DNA of 14,648 bases from JBKHDT01 sp049974825 (GCA_049974825.1 JBNGDJ010000062.1:1-14648); one strand, 5' to 3'; positions 6,501-14,592 are shown, counted from the first letter of the stretch. Notes: a model not told the origin generated them from the letters alone. Numbers and translations are program-made.

Positions 6501-8123
6501 TCATGCCTTGGGACTGCCCGACCCCGCCTTGGCCGGCCGTGCCAACAAGCGCGCATAGCGATTGACGAGCCAGACCTGGCGTTCGAACAGGCTGGTCGCG
6601 GCGAAAAGCCGTGCCTGGCTATCCGGCGACAGCTCCCGATCCGTGGCGATCAGCTCACCGCGGATGCGCTCCATGAGTCCCGACCGATCCTGGCTGGTGT
6701 CCTGCAGCAATGCCAGATCCTCGGGATCACCCGGCAGGCTGTCGGCCAACAGCGACAGCAGCATGTGCAGACCTTCAAGCAGGCTGCTGCGCAAGGCGCG
6801 GGCCGACGGCTCATCCAGTGCCGGTGCGAGCGTGTCAACCAAGTCGTGGCAGCCTTCCTGCAGGTGGGCAAGCAGGTCGTTTCGGGCATGAATGTTCACG
6901 ACACGCTCCAGCGTTTCACCAGACTGGGGGCGTGCCATCAATTCTCCGACAAATCGTCCGATCTCGCCGGATACGGCCCTTGACGCCGGATGCAATACCT
7001 CCAGCGGCAGGGTCGATGTCTCGGATGCATCCTCGCGCAGGCTGTCCAGATAACCGGGCAGCCTTTCCACCAGGCGTCCCTGCTCGCGCTCGGCCAGATC
7101 CAGCGCTGACTCGGCATCGTACAGCGCCTGGTCATAGAGGTACTTGGGCCGGCCCAATGATTCGGCCGGGTCCTCGGGCGACCAGCGTGCTGCCAGAGCC
7201 AGGAGCGGCCCGCCAAGAAGGCTCACAGAGGCAGCCGACGCCACCTGAAGCAGCAGATAGATCCAGGCTACCTGCGTGGCCAGGTCGTCTGCCGGCAGGG
7301 CGGACAATGCCTTGAGACCTGGCAGGTCAAACCACAATTCCACCAGGAACAACGGCAAGATCACCAGTACCCCGATCACCTTCAACCAGACCTGGACCAG
7401 CGCAAGCTGCCGACTGGTCCCCCGCAGGTTGGCGCTCATCAAAAAGACCGCCAGGCCGGAACCCACGCTGGCTCCGAAGACGATCATGATGGTCTGGTCC
7501 AGATCCAGCAGCCCGACCGTGGTCATGGTGACGGCAATAACCGAAACCGTGGCCGATGACTGCATGACCAGGGTCAGCACCAGCCCAACCACGAAGGCAA
7601 GGACCAGGGATTCAGCCGAAAACCGCAGGAACGACTGGACCCAGAGAATATCCTTGAGTGGTTCGGCGCCTGACTTGATCATCCACAGGCCGAGAAACAG
7701 CAGACCCACCCCGAACAGCGCGCCCACCAGGTGCCGGTAGCGGTCGTGCTCGTGCAGTCCAAGGTAATACCCCAGACCAACCAGCCCAAGCAGATAAAGC
7801 ACCAGCAGGTGGATATCCAGGGTTGCGACCATGACCAGCGCGGCCGTCCCCACATTGGCCCAGGCAACGATCGGCAGCGCCCGCCGCACATCCAGAAGGC
7901 CTGCCGTGGTCATGGACACCATGATGAAGGTGACGGCATTGGTGCTTTGCGTGACGGCGCCGGAGAGTGTCCCGAGCGCGGCCGACAGCGCGGGGCGACG
8001 GGTTGCCTGCTGGATCATCGCCCGAAAGCGCCGGCCGCTCATCTGCTTGAGATGTGACCCGATCGCCTTGACACCGATAAAGAACAGGCCGAGACCGGCA
8101 AAGAGTGTCCCGAAGATCTCCAT
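6501..8123 (-). CDS. Na+/phosphate cotransporter family protein with PhoU-like C-terminal domain
   Basis: This 540-residue inner-membrane protein belongs to the NptA/YjbB-type Na/Pi cotransporter family (PF02690). The membrane part (about 1-315) has two inverted repeats. Each holds a family signature: TQSTNAV near residues 58-64 and MQSSATV near 187-193. Related glycine motifs are ANVGT (89-93) and GASVGSG (217-223). The cytoplasmic tail (about 325-530) is helical and acidic, like the PhoU domain of this family. Transport of phosphate with Na+ is the family function; in some bacteria these proteins export phosphate, so direction is uncertain. The start codon lies three bases after the stop of the sensor-like gene, so translation is very likely coupled. 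Its own ribosome binding site is weak. Confidence 0.88.
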   Translation of the reverse strand: MEIFGTLFAGLGLFFIGVKAIGSHLKQMSGRRFRAMIQQATRRPALSAALGTLSGAVTQSTNAVTFIMVSMTTAGLLDVRRALPIVAWANVGTAALVMVATLDIHLLVLYLLGLVGLGYYLGLHEHDRYRHLVGALFGVGLLFLGLWMIKSGAEPLKDILWVQSFLRFSAESLVLAFVVGLVLTLVMQSSATVSVIAVTMTTVGLLDLDQTIMIVFGASVGSGLAVFLMSANLRGTSRQLALVQVWLKVIGVLVILPLFLVELWFDLPGLKALSALPADDLATQVAWIYLLLQVASAASVSLLGGPLLALAARWSPEDPAESLGRPKYLYDQALYDAESALDLAEREQGRLVERLPGYLDSLREDASETSTLPLEVLHPASRAVSGEIGRFVGELMARPQSGETLERVVNIHARNDLLAHLQEGCHDLVDTLAPALDEPSARALRSSLLEGLHMLLSLLADSLPGDPEDLALLQDTSQDRSGLMERIRGELIATDRELSPDSQARLFAATSLFERQVWLVNRYARLLARPAKAGSGSPKA

Positions 8124-8126
8124 GGC

Positions 8127-8804
8127 TCAGCGAGAAGCAGCGTCCGTCCGGCGCAACGTCATGGCGAGAATCAGCAGGAGAAGAATCAGACCGGTGGCAT
8201 TGGTGATCACCAGAACCCGCGCAAGCGAGGCGTAACGGGCCTCGTCGGCAGCGCGGTGCGCTGCCTGCTCGGCGGCCACCGCTTCGTCCTGTCCGGCTAC
8301 CACCTCCTCGAAGCGGTCTGCCAGAGCCCGGTCAATGCCCCGGACCCGGGCATCGAGCACCCGAGCCCGATCGGGCAGGGCTGCCGAGTCTTCCGACAGC
8401 GCCGCGCGATATCCGGCGGTGACTTCCGAATGCATCCGGCGCAGGGTCGGCACCGCCTCGCCCAGTACGCCCTGCCCTGCCAGTCGCTCATCCAGCTGAT
8501 TCAGCGCATCCTGCACGGCGGCCACCTGATCATCCAGTGCATCCAGGTAGCGCGCCCGATCAGCCGGGTCATGGCCGCGCAGCAGCACATTCTTCCACTC
8601 CTGAACCTGTCGCCGAAAGTGAAGTTCTGCCTGCCGCAGGGTTTCCAGGTCATCCATCTGACGGTCCAGCGATGCCAGCCCGGCCCGGTGCCGCTCATCC
8701 ACATAATACAGGCCAAACAAGGCCGCCAGCCCGTTGACGAGCATGAGCAGCATGACCAGGCCGAACAGTGAAATGGTCCGTTTTCTGAGTTCGTTGTTCT
8801 TCAT
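8127..8804 (-). CDS. Two-TM four-helix-bundle sensor domain protein without output domain
   Basis: This 225-residue protein has an N-terminal membrane segment (about 11-33), a helical periplasmic region rich in Arg, Asp, Glu and Ala (about 34-190) and a second membrane segment (about 197-217) followed by only a few residues. Residues 63-77 (FRRQVQEWKNVLLRG) match a motif I recognise from four-helix-bundle ligand domains of methyl-accepting chemotaxis proteins. HAMP and signalling domains are absent, and the frame ends cleanly with TGA three bases before the cotransporter start, so this is not simply a frameshifted receptor. I start it at the ATG at 8804, which gives a standard short cytoplasmic lead; the frame is open upstream to a TTG at 8867, and neither start has a strong ribosome binding site. 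It may act as a membrane partner of the cotransporter. Function unknown. Confidence 0.75.
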   Translation of the reverse strand: MKNNELRKRTISLFGLVMLLMLVNGLAALFGLYYVDERHRAGLASLDRQMDDLETLRQAELHFRRQVQEWKNVLLRGHDPADRARYLDALDDQVAAVQDALNQLDERLAGQGVLGEAVPTLRRMHSEVTAGYRAALSEDSAALPDRARVLDARVRGIDRALADRFEEVVAGQDEAVAAEQAAHRAADEARYASLARVLVITNATGLILLLLILAMTLRRTDAASR

Positions 8805-8894
8805 GTTCGAGGGTTGATTTCTCGTTTTTCGACCAACTTGCGCTCGCCATTCGATAATAAAAGGCAATCAATATCTGCGCAGGGCGATAGCCAC

Positions 8895-8941
8895 GGGAGA
8901 GACTTTGCACAAATCGCTCCCGGGCTATTTGCAGCGTCTCC
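8895..8941 (-). repeat. Degenerate copy of the palindromic intergenic repeat
   Basis: GACTTTGCACAAATC (8901-8915) resembles GAAACTCTGCACAAATC in the copy at the right end of the window, and ATTTGCAGCGTCTCC (8927-8941) forms the opposite arm. Arms GAGAC (8899-8903) and GTCTC (8936-8940), with inner AAAT/ATTT pairs, make a 42-base imperfect palindrome centred on CCCGGG. The layout matches the other copies, but the loop sequence differs. Homology is inferred, not certain. The listed strand is that of copy A; this copy is oriented like the right-end one. Confidence 0.5.
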
Positions 8942-8976
8942 TGAGCCCGCCGGGTGCCCCCTGCAGGACACATCAT

Positions 8977-9004
8977 GGGCACCTCGAACTTTTTCGAGGT
9001 GCCC
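8977..9004. terminator. Perfect 12-bp hairpin, possible bidirectional terminator
   Basis: Arms GGGCACCTCGAA (8977-8988) and TTCGAGGTGCCC (8993-9004) are exact complements around the loop CTTT. On the plus strand it is followed by TTAATCTT, a weak T-rich tail; on the minus strand no T-tract follows. It sits 20 bases beyond the terminator of the small membrane-protein gene and could be a backup terminator, a processing site or a small-RNA 3' end. Confidence 0.5.
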
Positions 9005-9016
9005 TTAATCTTGACC

Positions 9017-9048
9017 AAAGAAAAGGCCGCGACACAAGCGTCGCGGCC
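9017..9048 (-). terminator. Rho-independent terminator of the small membrane-protein gene
   Basis: Read on the minus strand, a 9-bp GC-rich stem GGCCGCGAC/GTCGCGGCC with a 6-base loop is followed directly by TTTTCTTT. It lies about 65 bases after the stop codon at 9114. Stem, loop and U-tract are all of standard form. Confidence 0.85.
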
Positions 9049-9113
9049 CAGATTTCTGCTGACGGAGTGATTACTCCATCGGCTAGGCTAGGCTAGCCTT
9101 GACCGCAAGACCG

Positions 9114-9239
9114 TCAGGACTTGTGCTCCAACGACTCCCCGGACTTTTTCCAGAACATCCAGAAAACGTACCCCAGGAAGATAAAAATGCCGACGATGGT
9201 GGCGATGCTCATGATCACAATCAGTTTTTCGATGTCCAT
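9114..9239 (-). CDS. 41-residue single-pass membrane protein
   Basis: The protein has a short polar N-terminus (MDIEKL), one membrane helix (about residues 7-29, Ile/Val/Phe-rich) and a charged tail ending KKSGESLEHKS, so the C-terminus is probably cytoplasmic. GAGGAG sits seven bases before the ATG at 9239 and a clear terminator follows the stop, so it is very likely a real gene. The frame is open further upstream, but that part is Arg/Pro-rich and lacks membrane character. It loosely resembles DUF3149-type or cytochrome-oxidase accessory micro-proteins; I cannot assign it. No oxidase gene is nearby. Its leader holds an inverted repeat at 9281-9310. Confidence 0.72.
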   Translation of the reverse strand: MDIEKLIVIMSIATIVGIFIFLGYVFWMFWKKSGESLEHKS

Positions 9240-9280
9240 CTTTGCGCTCCTCACGATTCGGGGGACAACCACAATGGCCC

Positions 9281-9310
9281 CTGACAGAATCTGGAACAAC
9301 CGCCTGTCAG
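9281..9310. repeat. Inverted repeat in the leader of the small membrane-protein gene
   Basis: CTGACAG (9281-9287) and CTGTCAG (9304-9310) are exact complements separated by 16 bases, 42 bases before the start at 9239. It could be an operator or a leader hairpin. A 7-bp repeat of this kind can occur by chance. Confidence 0.3.
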
Positions 9311-9417
9311 AGCGAGGCTCGGGGTGTCCTTGTCGCCACCGCACCCCGCAGGGTTCGATGGCGCGTTGAACCAGGCAGGAACACCTCGCTCAACCTCCGG
9401 CCATGCCATTAGCATCC

Positions 9418-9445
9418 ACTATAGACCCATTACCACACAATGCAA
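9418..9445 (-). promoter_or_regulatory. Candidate sigma-70 promoter for the small membrane-protein gene
   Basis: On the minus strand, TTGCAT (9440-9445) and TATAGT (9418-9423) are separated by 16 bases. The -10 matches TATAAT at five of six positions; the -35 is weak. Transcription would start near 9411, giving a leader of about 170 bases. Confidence 0.4.
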
Positions 9446-9462
9446 CCGAGTATTACACTCGG
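9446..9462 (-). terminator. Weak hairpin downstream of tas
   Basis: CCGAGT (9446-9451) and ACTCGG (9457-9462) form a 6-bp stem with a 5-base loop, 33 bases past the tas stop on the minus strand. The following bases, TTGCATTGTG, are only mildly T-rich, and they coincide with the candidate promoter of the next gene. A weak terminator at best. Confidence 0.3.
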
Positions 9463-9495
9463 CTGCGCCCCCTGCTGTAGCCGCCATGCAACAGC

Positions 9496-10539
9496 TCAGG
9501 GCGCCGGGTCCGGAAAGCGCGCGTGAATCCCGTCAATGGCAGCGAGAAGCTCGGAGGACAGCTGCAACCGGCGAGCATCAAGGTTGCTCGCCAGTTGCGC
9601 GCAGGTCGTCGCCCCGACAATCACGCTGGCCGTGGCCGGCTGCTGCAGCGCGAAGGCGATTGCCATCTGCGCCGGGTCCAGGTCATGCTCGCGCGCCAGT
9701 TCCACATAGGCCCGGACCGCCTCGGCCACCTGCGGTCCGGCATAGCGCCGCCCGAAGCCCGGAAAACGGGACAGCCGCGCGTCAGCCGGCTTGCTGTCAA
9801 GGTACTTGCCGGACAGCAGGCCGAAGGCCAAGGGGCTGTACGGGAGCAGTGACACCCCTTGATAATGGCAAACTTCGGCCAATCCGCCCGTCTCGAAACT
9901 GCGATTGAGCAGATGGTAGGCATTCTGCACCGACACAACCCGAGCACGGCTGCCGGCATCCGCAACCTGTAAAAAGCGCATCACGCCCCAGGGTGTCTCG
10001 TTTGAAAGCCCCAGATAGCGCACCTTGCCGGAACGAACCAGCCGGTCGAGTGCCTCCAGCTGCACTTCGATCGATTCGGTCTCCCGACACCGCTCGGGGA
10101 CGAAGTGCCTCTCTCCGAACATCGGCACATAACGATCCGGCCAGTGAATCTGATAAAGATCCAGATAGTCCGTGCGAAGCCGCCGCAGGCTGCCCTCAAC
10201 CGCTTTCTCGATCTGGGCGGGCGTAATCCTCGGCCCGCCCCGGATCCAATCAAACCCGCGAGCCGGACCGGTCACCTTGGTGGCGATCACCAGCCTGTCC
10301 CGGGGCTGCCTTGCCAGCCAGGAACCGACCATCCGCTCGGTTTCACCCTGGGTTTCACGACGCGGCGGCACCGGATACATCTCTGCCGTATCAATGAAAT
10401 TCACCCCCGCCGACACAGCCTGATCCAGCTGGGCGTGCGCCTCTGTCAGGTCATTTTGCTCGCCAAAGGTCATGGTTCCGAGACAGATTTCGGAAACTTC
10501 CAGATCGCTCTGGCCGATTCTTCGCAGGGTCATGCTCAT
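9496..10539 (-). CDS. tas: NADP(H)-dependent aldo-keto reductase, Tas family
   Basis: This 347-residue protein matches E. coli Tas (346 residues) almost throughout, including LGTMTFGEQN near the start, AEMYPVPPR, TDYLDLYQIHWP, GLSNETPWGVMR, LLNRSFE and DPAQMAIAF. The aldo-keto reductase tetrad is D50, Y55, K88 and H132. Family members are cytosolic (beta/alpha)8 barrels that reduce aldehydes or ketones with NADPH; the physiological substrate of Tas is not settled. The ATG at 10539 is preceded by GGAGG at seven bases; a second ATG lies two codons in. It stands between the fimV terminator and the small membrane-protein gene, with no evident functional link to either. Confidence 0.95.
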   Translation of the reverse strand: MSMTLRRIGQSDLEVSEICLGTMTFGEQNDLTEAHAQLDQAVSAGVNFIDTAEMYPVPPRRETQGETERMVGSWLARQPRDRLVIATKVTGPARGFDWIRGGPRITPAQIEKAVEGSLRRLRTDYLDLYQIHWPDRYVPMFGERHFVPERCRETESIEVQLEALDRLVRSGKVRYLGLSNETPWGVMRFLQVADAGSRARVVSVQNAYHLLNRSFETGGLAEVCHYQGVSLLPYSPLAFGLLSGKYLDSKPADARLSRFPGFGRRYAGPQVAEAVRAYVELAREHDLDPAQMAIAFALQQPATASVIVGATTCAQLASNLDARRLQLSSELLAAIDGIHARFPDPAP

Positions 10540-10674
10540 GATCCAGCCTCCAAAAAACAAAAAAATCCTGCCGGAATCCAGCGCCGTCAGGCAGCAAACG
10601 GCAGATATCATTGTGCCGAAACGGTACAAGCCATGATGCGCCCGGCGAATCCCTGCGTTCAAGTCGGGACGCCC

Positions 10675-10711
10675 AAAAGCAAAGATCCCCAGTCCAGGGA
10701 CCAGGGATCTT
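10675..10711 (-). terminator. Terminator downstream of fimV
   Basis: AAGATCCC (10682-10689) and GGGATCTT (10704-10711) form an 8-bp stem, extended inside by GTCC/GGAC across a CA/CA internal loop. Read on the minus strand it is followed by TGCTTTTGG. It lies 85 bases after the fimV stop and before tas. The U-tract is interrupted, so strength is uncertain. Confidence 0.65.
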
Positions 10712-10796
10712 CTCTGATTTGCGGTTCTGGTCAGTCGAAAACCGTCCCCCGGGAGGGGCTGCAGCCGATCAGACCATCCGCGTTCGGGTCATCAGG

Positions 10797-13325
10797 TCAC
10801 TTGCCGCCCATGCTTTCAAGCAGTTCCCGGGCACGGGCCGCACCGCCCCCGCCGGCTTCGACCACCTCTTCAAGCATCATCCGGGCACTTTCCTGATCAC
10901 CCATTTCCAGGAATGCCTCGGCCAGTCCGATCTTGGTTGCATCCCCGTCCCCTTCGTCACCACCAGACGCTGGCGCTGCATTGTCCGGCTCGGTTTCGAC
11001 AATGGGGGCCTGGTCAATCTCGATGGGGGGCTGAGGCGCCTGCACTGAATCGGTCGTGGACGATTCCGGCAGATCCAGACTCAAATCCGAATCGGATCGC
11101 TCGTCGTCGGCCGATTTGCCGGGATCAGTCGATGCCGCAGGCTCAGGCGCAGTCGGCTTGAAATCATCCATGTCAAACTCGATCGTCCCCGGAGCATCCG
11201 GTTCACGATCAGCCACCTCTGTCGCAGAGGATGGCTCAAGCTCGGAGAGCGCATCCTGCTTTTCATGCGACGGCTCGGCAGCCGGCTCAGGCTGTTTTTG
11301 TTCGGATTGATCCGACGTGTCCGCTGCGCTGTCGCGCTCCGGGAACGACAGGTCAAACTCCAGTGGCTCAAGCGCCTCGTCCGCCGAACGAGTTTCGCCA
11401 CGCGACACTTCCGAACCCGGTTTTTCCACGCTCTGTTCGGCCGGTTCCGGGAGGTCCGCCGCGGGCTGGCTGGACGTCGGCACATCGATATCTCCGAAGT
11501 CGACCTCCGCCGGGGAAATCTGCTCATCGGTCACCGGCAAATCATCCTCGGACTGGGGCTCTTCGCTGGTCTCGCTGCCGCCGAACAGACGGTGTCCCGG
11601 CGCGACGCTGCGCCCAAGCTCCGCCACTTCCTGCCACTCGTCGCTGGTTTCTTCCACACGCTCGTGCAACTGCTCCGCTTCGGCCACGAAGCGATCAACC
11701 TCGCCAGCTTCCCCCCAGAGCTTGACCAATCGCAGGCGCAGATCGTTGCGATCCGGGTGACTGGCCAGCATGTCGCTCATCAGCTGACCGGCCTGGTCGG
11801 TCAAACCATAGGCCATCAGGACTTCGGCCTCGTGAATGCACTCCTGGACCTCGTCACCGGAGGCATCCTCATCCAGGTCCATTGTCGGCGGCCCGATATC
11901 AGCCACTTCCGGCTCGGCCGGTTTCTCGACCGGTTGAGGCGGTCGCTCGGCATCGGCCTCATCAGTAGCTGCTGCAGTGGCCACCGGTGCTGCGGCCACG
12001 GGTGCCGCGTCCACTGCCGGTTCACGACGTTCGGATGACTCAACCTGACGCGCCCGCCGCGCGCTGCGCCAGAGGAGAAGCAGGAGCAGAAGGATCAGCA
12101 GACCCGCCGCCCCCAACAGGTACGGGCCCCAGAAATACAGCAAATCCTGCTGGATCGCCTGCAACTGCTGACGCAGGGTCTCGGTTCGGGACTCCTCCTC
12201 CGAAAGCATCTCTTCAAGGCGGTCGACCTGCTCGTCGCGCATGGTGAGCAGCTCCTCGACACGCGCGACCTGAGCCCGTACCGCATCAAGCTGCTCGGCC
12301 AGCCGATCGTTTTCGGCCCGGGCCATCAGGAGTGCCTCGTCCGTGGCGCCTGCACCACCGAGAGACTCCATCGGCAGGTCGATCGCCGGCAGGATCGGCA
12401 TATCCACCGCCTGCGTCTCAGCCACTGCTTCCTCGACAGTTTCTTCCTCGACTGTTCCGCCTTCAAGCTGGTCTGCGGCGGAATCCTGCGCCTCTTCCTC
12501 GGCGACGCGCTCGTCCGCCTGCTCAGCCTCGGCCCCTTCGGCAGCCGCGGGCGATTCACCCACCGGTTCAATAACCTGAACCCGCGGCCCGCTGGCCACC
12601 ACCTCGGTATCGGGTTCTGCCGCGACCTCGACATCCTCGGCCCGTTCACCCTCGTCCAGGCGCTGATGAAGTGCCGCAACCGACTCGGGGCCCGGCACCT
12701 TGAGCATCACTCCAGCCAGCAGCCGATCGGGATTGCCGTCAACAAACGCCTGTGGGTTGGATGCCACCAAAGCCTGCATCATCTGCTGCTGGGACAGGTC
12801 GGTGCCGGTACGCGCCGCCTGAGCGAGGCTGTAGAGCGTGGCACCACGGGGAACCGGTCCGTAGGATGCACCCATCTCGATGGGCGGCAGGGCCGGCCGA
12901 TCGGGCACGGCAGCGGTTTTCACCGGCGCGGGCGCACGATCCGGCGGATCAAGCAGAAGGTTGTACTCGCGGATAATGACGCCATCGGGCGACTTGAGCT
13001 CGACCAGGAAGCTGACGATCGGCTCGCGCATCTCCTGCCGGGAGGTGACTTCGACAGCTGCCCCACCTGCTCCAGGCACCAGTTCGAACTCAAGGTTGCC
13101 GGCGACCGAGTGCCAGTCCAGCCCGACCGCATCAAAACGATCTTCGTCGGCCAATCCGACCGAGAGCTCATCGAACTCGGCGCTGTCGATGTTTGTCAGC
13201 GGAATGACCGCACGCAGGGGCTGGGCCAGATACGACTCCACCCTTGCCTGTCCGAGGTCCGTGGCAAGCGTGCCGCCCGGAATGGCCGCGACCGCACCGG
13301 CCATGACCCAACTCAACTTCCGCAT
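10797..13325 (-). CDS. fimV: FimV-type pilus assembly / polar organiser protein
   Basis: This 842-residue protein has FimV architecture. A signal peptide (about 1-21, ending TLA) leads into the FimV N-terminal domain (about 22-125, starting LGQARVESYLAQPLRAVIPL). A LysM-like domain (about 155-211) would bind peptidoglycan. A Glu/Ala-rich linker, a coiled coil (about 330-395) and one membrane helix (about 396-418, very Leu-rich) come next. The cytoplasmic part is acidic, with TPR-like helices at about 500-560, and the conserved C-terminal FimV motif begins LAEAFLEMGDQESARMML close to the end. In Pseudomonas, FimV supports type IV pilus assembly, twitching and polar localisation of signalling proteins. 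The ATG at 13325 begins the signal peptide with GGAG ten bases before; the upstream open frame is not coding-like. The asd gene precedes it, as in Pseudomonas, but tas rather than truA follows. Confidence 0.93.
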   Translation of the reverse strand: MRKLSWVMAGAVAAIPGGTLATDLGQARVESYLAQPLRAVIPLTNIDSAEFDELSVGLADEDRFDAVGLDWHSVAGNLEFELVPGAGGAAVEVTSRQEMREPIVSFLVELKSPDGVIIREYNLLLDPPDRAPAPVKTAAVPDRPALPPIEMGASYGPVPRGATLYSLAQAARTGTDLSQQQMMQALVASNPQAFVDGNPDRLLAGVMLKVPGPESVAALHQRLDEGERAEDVEVAAEPDTEVVASGPRVQVIEPVGESPAAAEGAEAEQADERVAEEEAQDSAADQLEGGTVEEETVEEAVAETQAVDMPILPAIDLPMESLGGAGATDEALLMARAENDRLAEQLDAVRAQVARVEELLTMRDEQVDRLEEMLSEEESRTETLRQQLQAIQQDLLYFWGPYLLGAAGLLILLLLLLLWRSARRARQVESSERREPAVDAAPVAAAPVATAAATDEADAERPPQPVEKPAEPEVADIGPPTMDLDEDASGDEVQECIHEAEVLMAYGLTDQAGQLMSDMLASHPDRNDLRLRLVKLWGEAGEVDRFVAEAEQLHERVEETSDEWQEVAELGRSVAPGHRLFGGSETSEEPQSEDDLPVTDEQISPAEVDFGDIDVPTSSQPAADLPEPAEQSVEKPGSEVSRGETRSADEALEPLEFDLSFPERDSAADTSDQSEQKQPEPAAEPSHEKQDALSELEPSSATEVADREPDAPGTIEFDMDDFKPTAPEPAASTDPGKSADDERSDSDLSLDLPESSTTDSVQAPQPPIEIDQAPIVETEPDNAAPASGGDEGDGDATKIGLAEAFLEMGDQESARMMLEEVVEAGGGGAARARELLESMGGK

Positions 13326-13498
13326 GTCTGTGGTTCTCCGTGGTCGAACGGCAGGCCGATCCAGCCGGCCGCAAATATCGGCATCAAGATTATCACCCGC
13401 GTTCATCAGATGATGCAGCAAACGCACCACAACCGCCGGCCATCAGCGTAGCAACTGTTGCACAGAGGATACAGCAGGCACGACGAAAGACCACTCGG

Positions 13499-14521
13499 TC
13501 AGAGATGCTCGGCGATCAAACGCTCGGCAATCTGGACGCTGTTGAGCGCCGCGCCCTTGCGCACGTTGTCCGAAACCACCCAAAGGTCGATACCCCTCGG
13601 ATGGGAGATGTCCTCGCGAATGCGTCCCACGTAGACCGGATCGCTGCCGGCGGCCTCGGTCACGGCGGTGGGGTAGCCACCATCACAGCGATCGTCAAGA
13701 ATCTCGATGCCTTCAGACGCTTCCAGCAGTTCCCGGACACGCTCTGCGGTGATCTTCTCGCGTGTTTCGATGTGCACGGCCTCGGAATGGCCGAAGAATA
13801 CGGGAACGCGCACCGCGGTCGGGTTCACGAGGATTCGCTCGTCCTCCATGATCTTTTGCGTCTCCCAGACCATCTTCATTTCTTCTTTCGTGTACCCGTT
13901 TTCCTTGAACACGTCGATATGCGGAAGACAATTGAAGGCAATCTGCTTGGGATAGACGCTCGGTTCGATCGGCTTGCCGTTAAGCAGGGCAGCCGTCTGG
14001 CTCGCCAACTCTTCGATGGCCTCCGCACCGGAACCCGATACCGCCTGGTAGGTCGCCACGTTGATGCGCTCGATGCCCACGGCATCCTGAATCGGCTTGA
14101 GTGCGACCAGCATCTGGATGGTGGAGCAGTTCGGGTTGGCAATAATGCCGCGATCCTTGTACCGGGCAATCGCATGCGCATTGACTTCCGGAACAACCAG
14201 CGGAATCTCGTCGACATAGCGGAATTCACTGGTGTTGTCGATGACCACGCAACCCGCCGCGGCCGCTTTCGGCGCATATTCGCGCGAAATCGAGGCCCCC
14301 GCGGAAAACAGACCGATCTGAACGGTAGAAAAGTCGAAGGTGGCCAGGTTCTCGACCTCAATATGCCGGTCACCGAAACGCACCCGCTTGCCCACGGAGC
14401 GCTCGCTGGCCAGTGCATGGACGCGACCGACCGGGAACTTGCGCTCCGCAAGAATCGACAGCATGGTTTCCCCAACAGCACCGGTGGCGCCGACGACGGC
14501 AACATCGAACGTTCTGCTCAT
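13499..14521 (-). CDS. asd: Aspartate-semialdehyde dehydrogenase
   Basis: This 340-residue cytosolic enzyme reduces 4-aspartyl phosphate to aspartate semialdehyde with NADPH. That is the branch step to lysine, diaminopimelate, methionine and threonine. The N-terminus carries the nucleotide-binding motif GATGAVG (11-17). The active site is intact: C132 in NPNCST, Q159, the substrate arginine R238 and H245 in GHSEAVH, plus R101 for phosphate. An intact cysteine argues against the Usg-type inactive homologue. I start it at the ATG at 14521 (MSRTFDVAVV); the frame is open upstream, but that part is leader plus intergenic repeat. The ribosome binding site is modest (AGGA, 12 bases before the ATG). 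fimV follows 173 bases later on the same strand, with no strong terminator seen between them. Confidence 0.95.
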   Translation of the reverse strand: MSRTFDVAVVGATGAVGETMLSILAERKFPVGRVHALASERSVGKRVRFGDRHIEVENLATFDFSTVQIGLFSAGASISREYAPKAAAAGCVVIDNTSEFRYVDEIPLVVPEVNAHAIARYKDRGIIANPNCSTIQMLVALKPIQDAVGIERINVATYQAVSGSGAEAIEELASQTAALLNGKPIEPSVYPKQIAFNCLPHIDVFKENGYTKEEMKMVWETQKIMEDERILVNPTAVRVPVFFGHSEAVHIETREKITAERVRELLEASEGIEILDDRCDGGYPTAVTEAAGSDPVYVGRIREDISHPRGIDLWVVSDNVRKGAALNSVQIAERLIAEHL

Positions 14522-14563
14522 GATTAATCTGTTTTCCTGGTTCGGAATGAATGGATGACGGCA

Positions 14564-14589
14564 AAAGCCGCGAAAATTTGCGCGGCTTT
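14564..14589. terminator. Hairpin upstream of asd, terminator-like in both directions
   Basis: AAAGCCGCG (14564-14572) and CGCGGCTTT (14581-14589) form a perfect 9-bp stem around AAAATTTG. The arms end in T-rich sequence on either strand (CTTTTG on the minus, CTTTCC on the plus). It lies 43 bases before the asd start, so it probably ends transcription of a gene beyond the window or attenuates asd. Confidence 0.5.
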
Positions 14590-14592
14590 CCA

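Larger units (their letters stand above)
8805..9113. other. Intergenic region with repeat remnant and two hairpins
   Basis: No gene is supported here. It holds, from left to right, the start region of the sensor-cotransporter pair, a degenerate copy of the palindromic repeat (8895-8941), a perfect 12-bp hairpin (8977-9004), a rho-independent terminator reading leftward (9017-9048) and three tandem GGCTA units (9081-9095). A TATTAT hexamer on the minus strand (8855-8860) could be a -10 element for the sensor gene, but I see no good -35 partner. Confidence 0.6.

Noticed and set aside
8878..8893. A sigma-54-like site on the minus strand before the sensor-cotransporter pair (TGGCTATCGCCCTGCG)
   Set aside because: The GG and GC cores are correctly spaced, but only about 7 of 12 consensus positions match and the -12 half is poor. 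It is likely chance, although its position is suitable.
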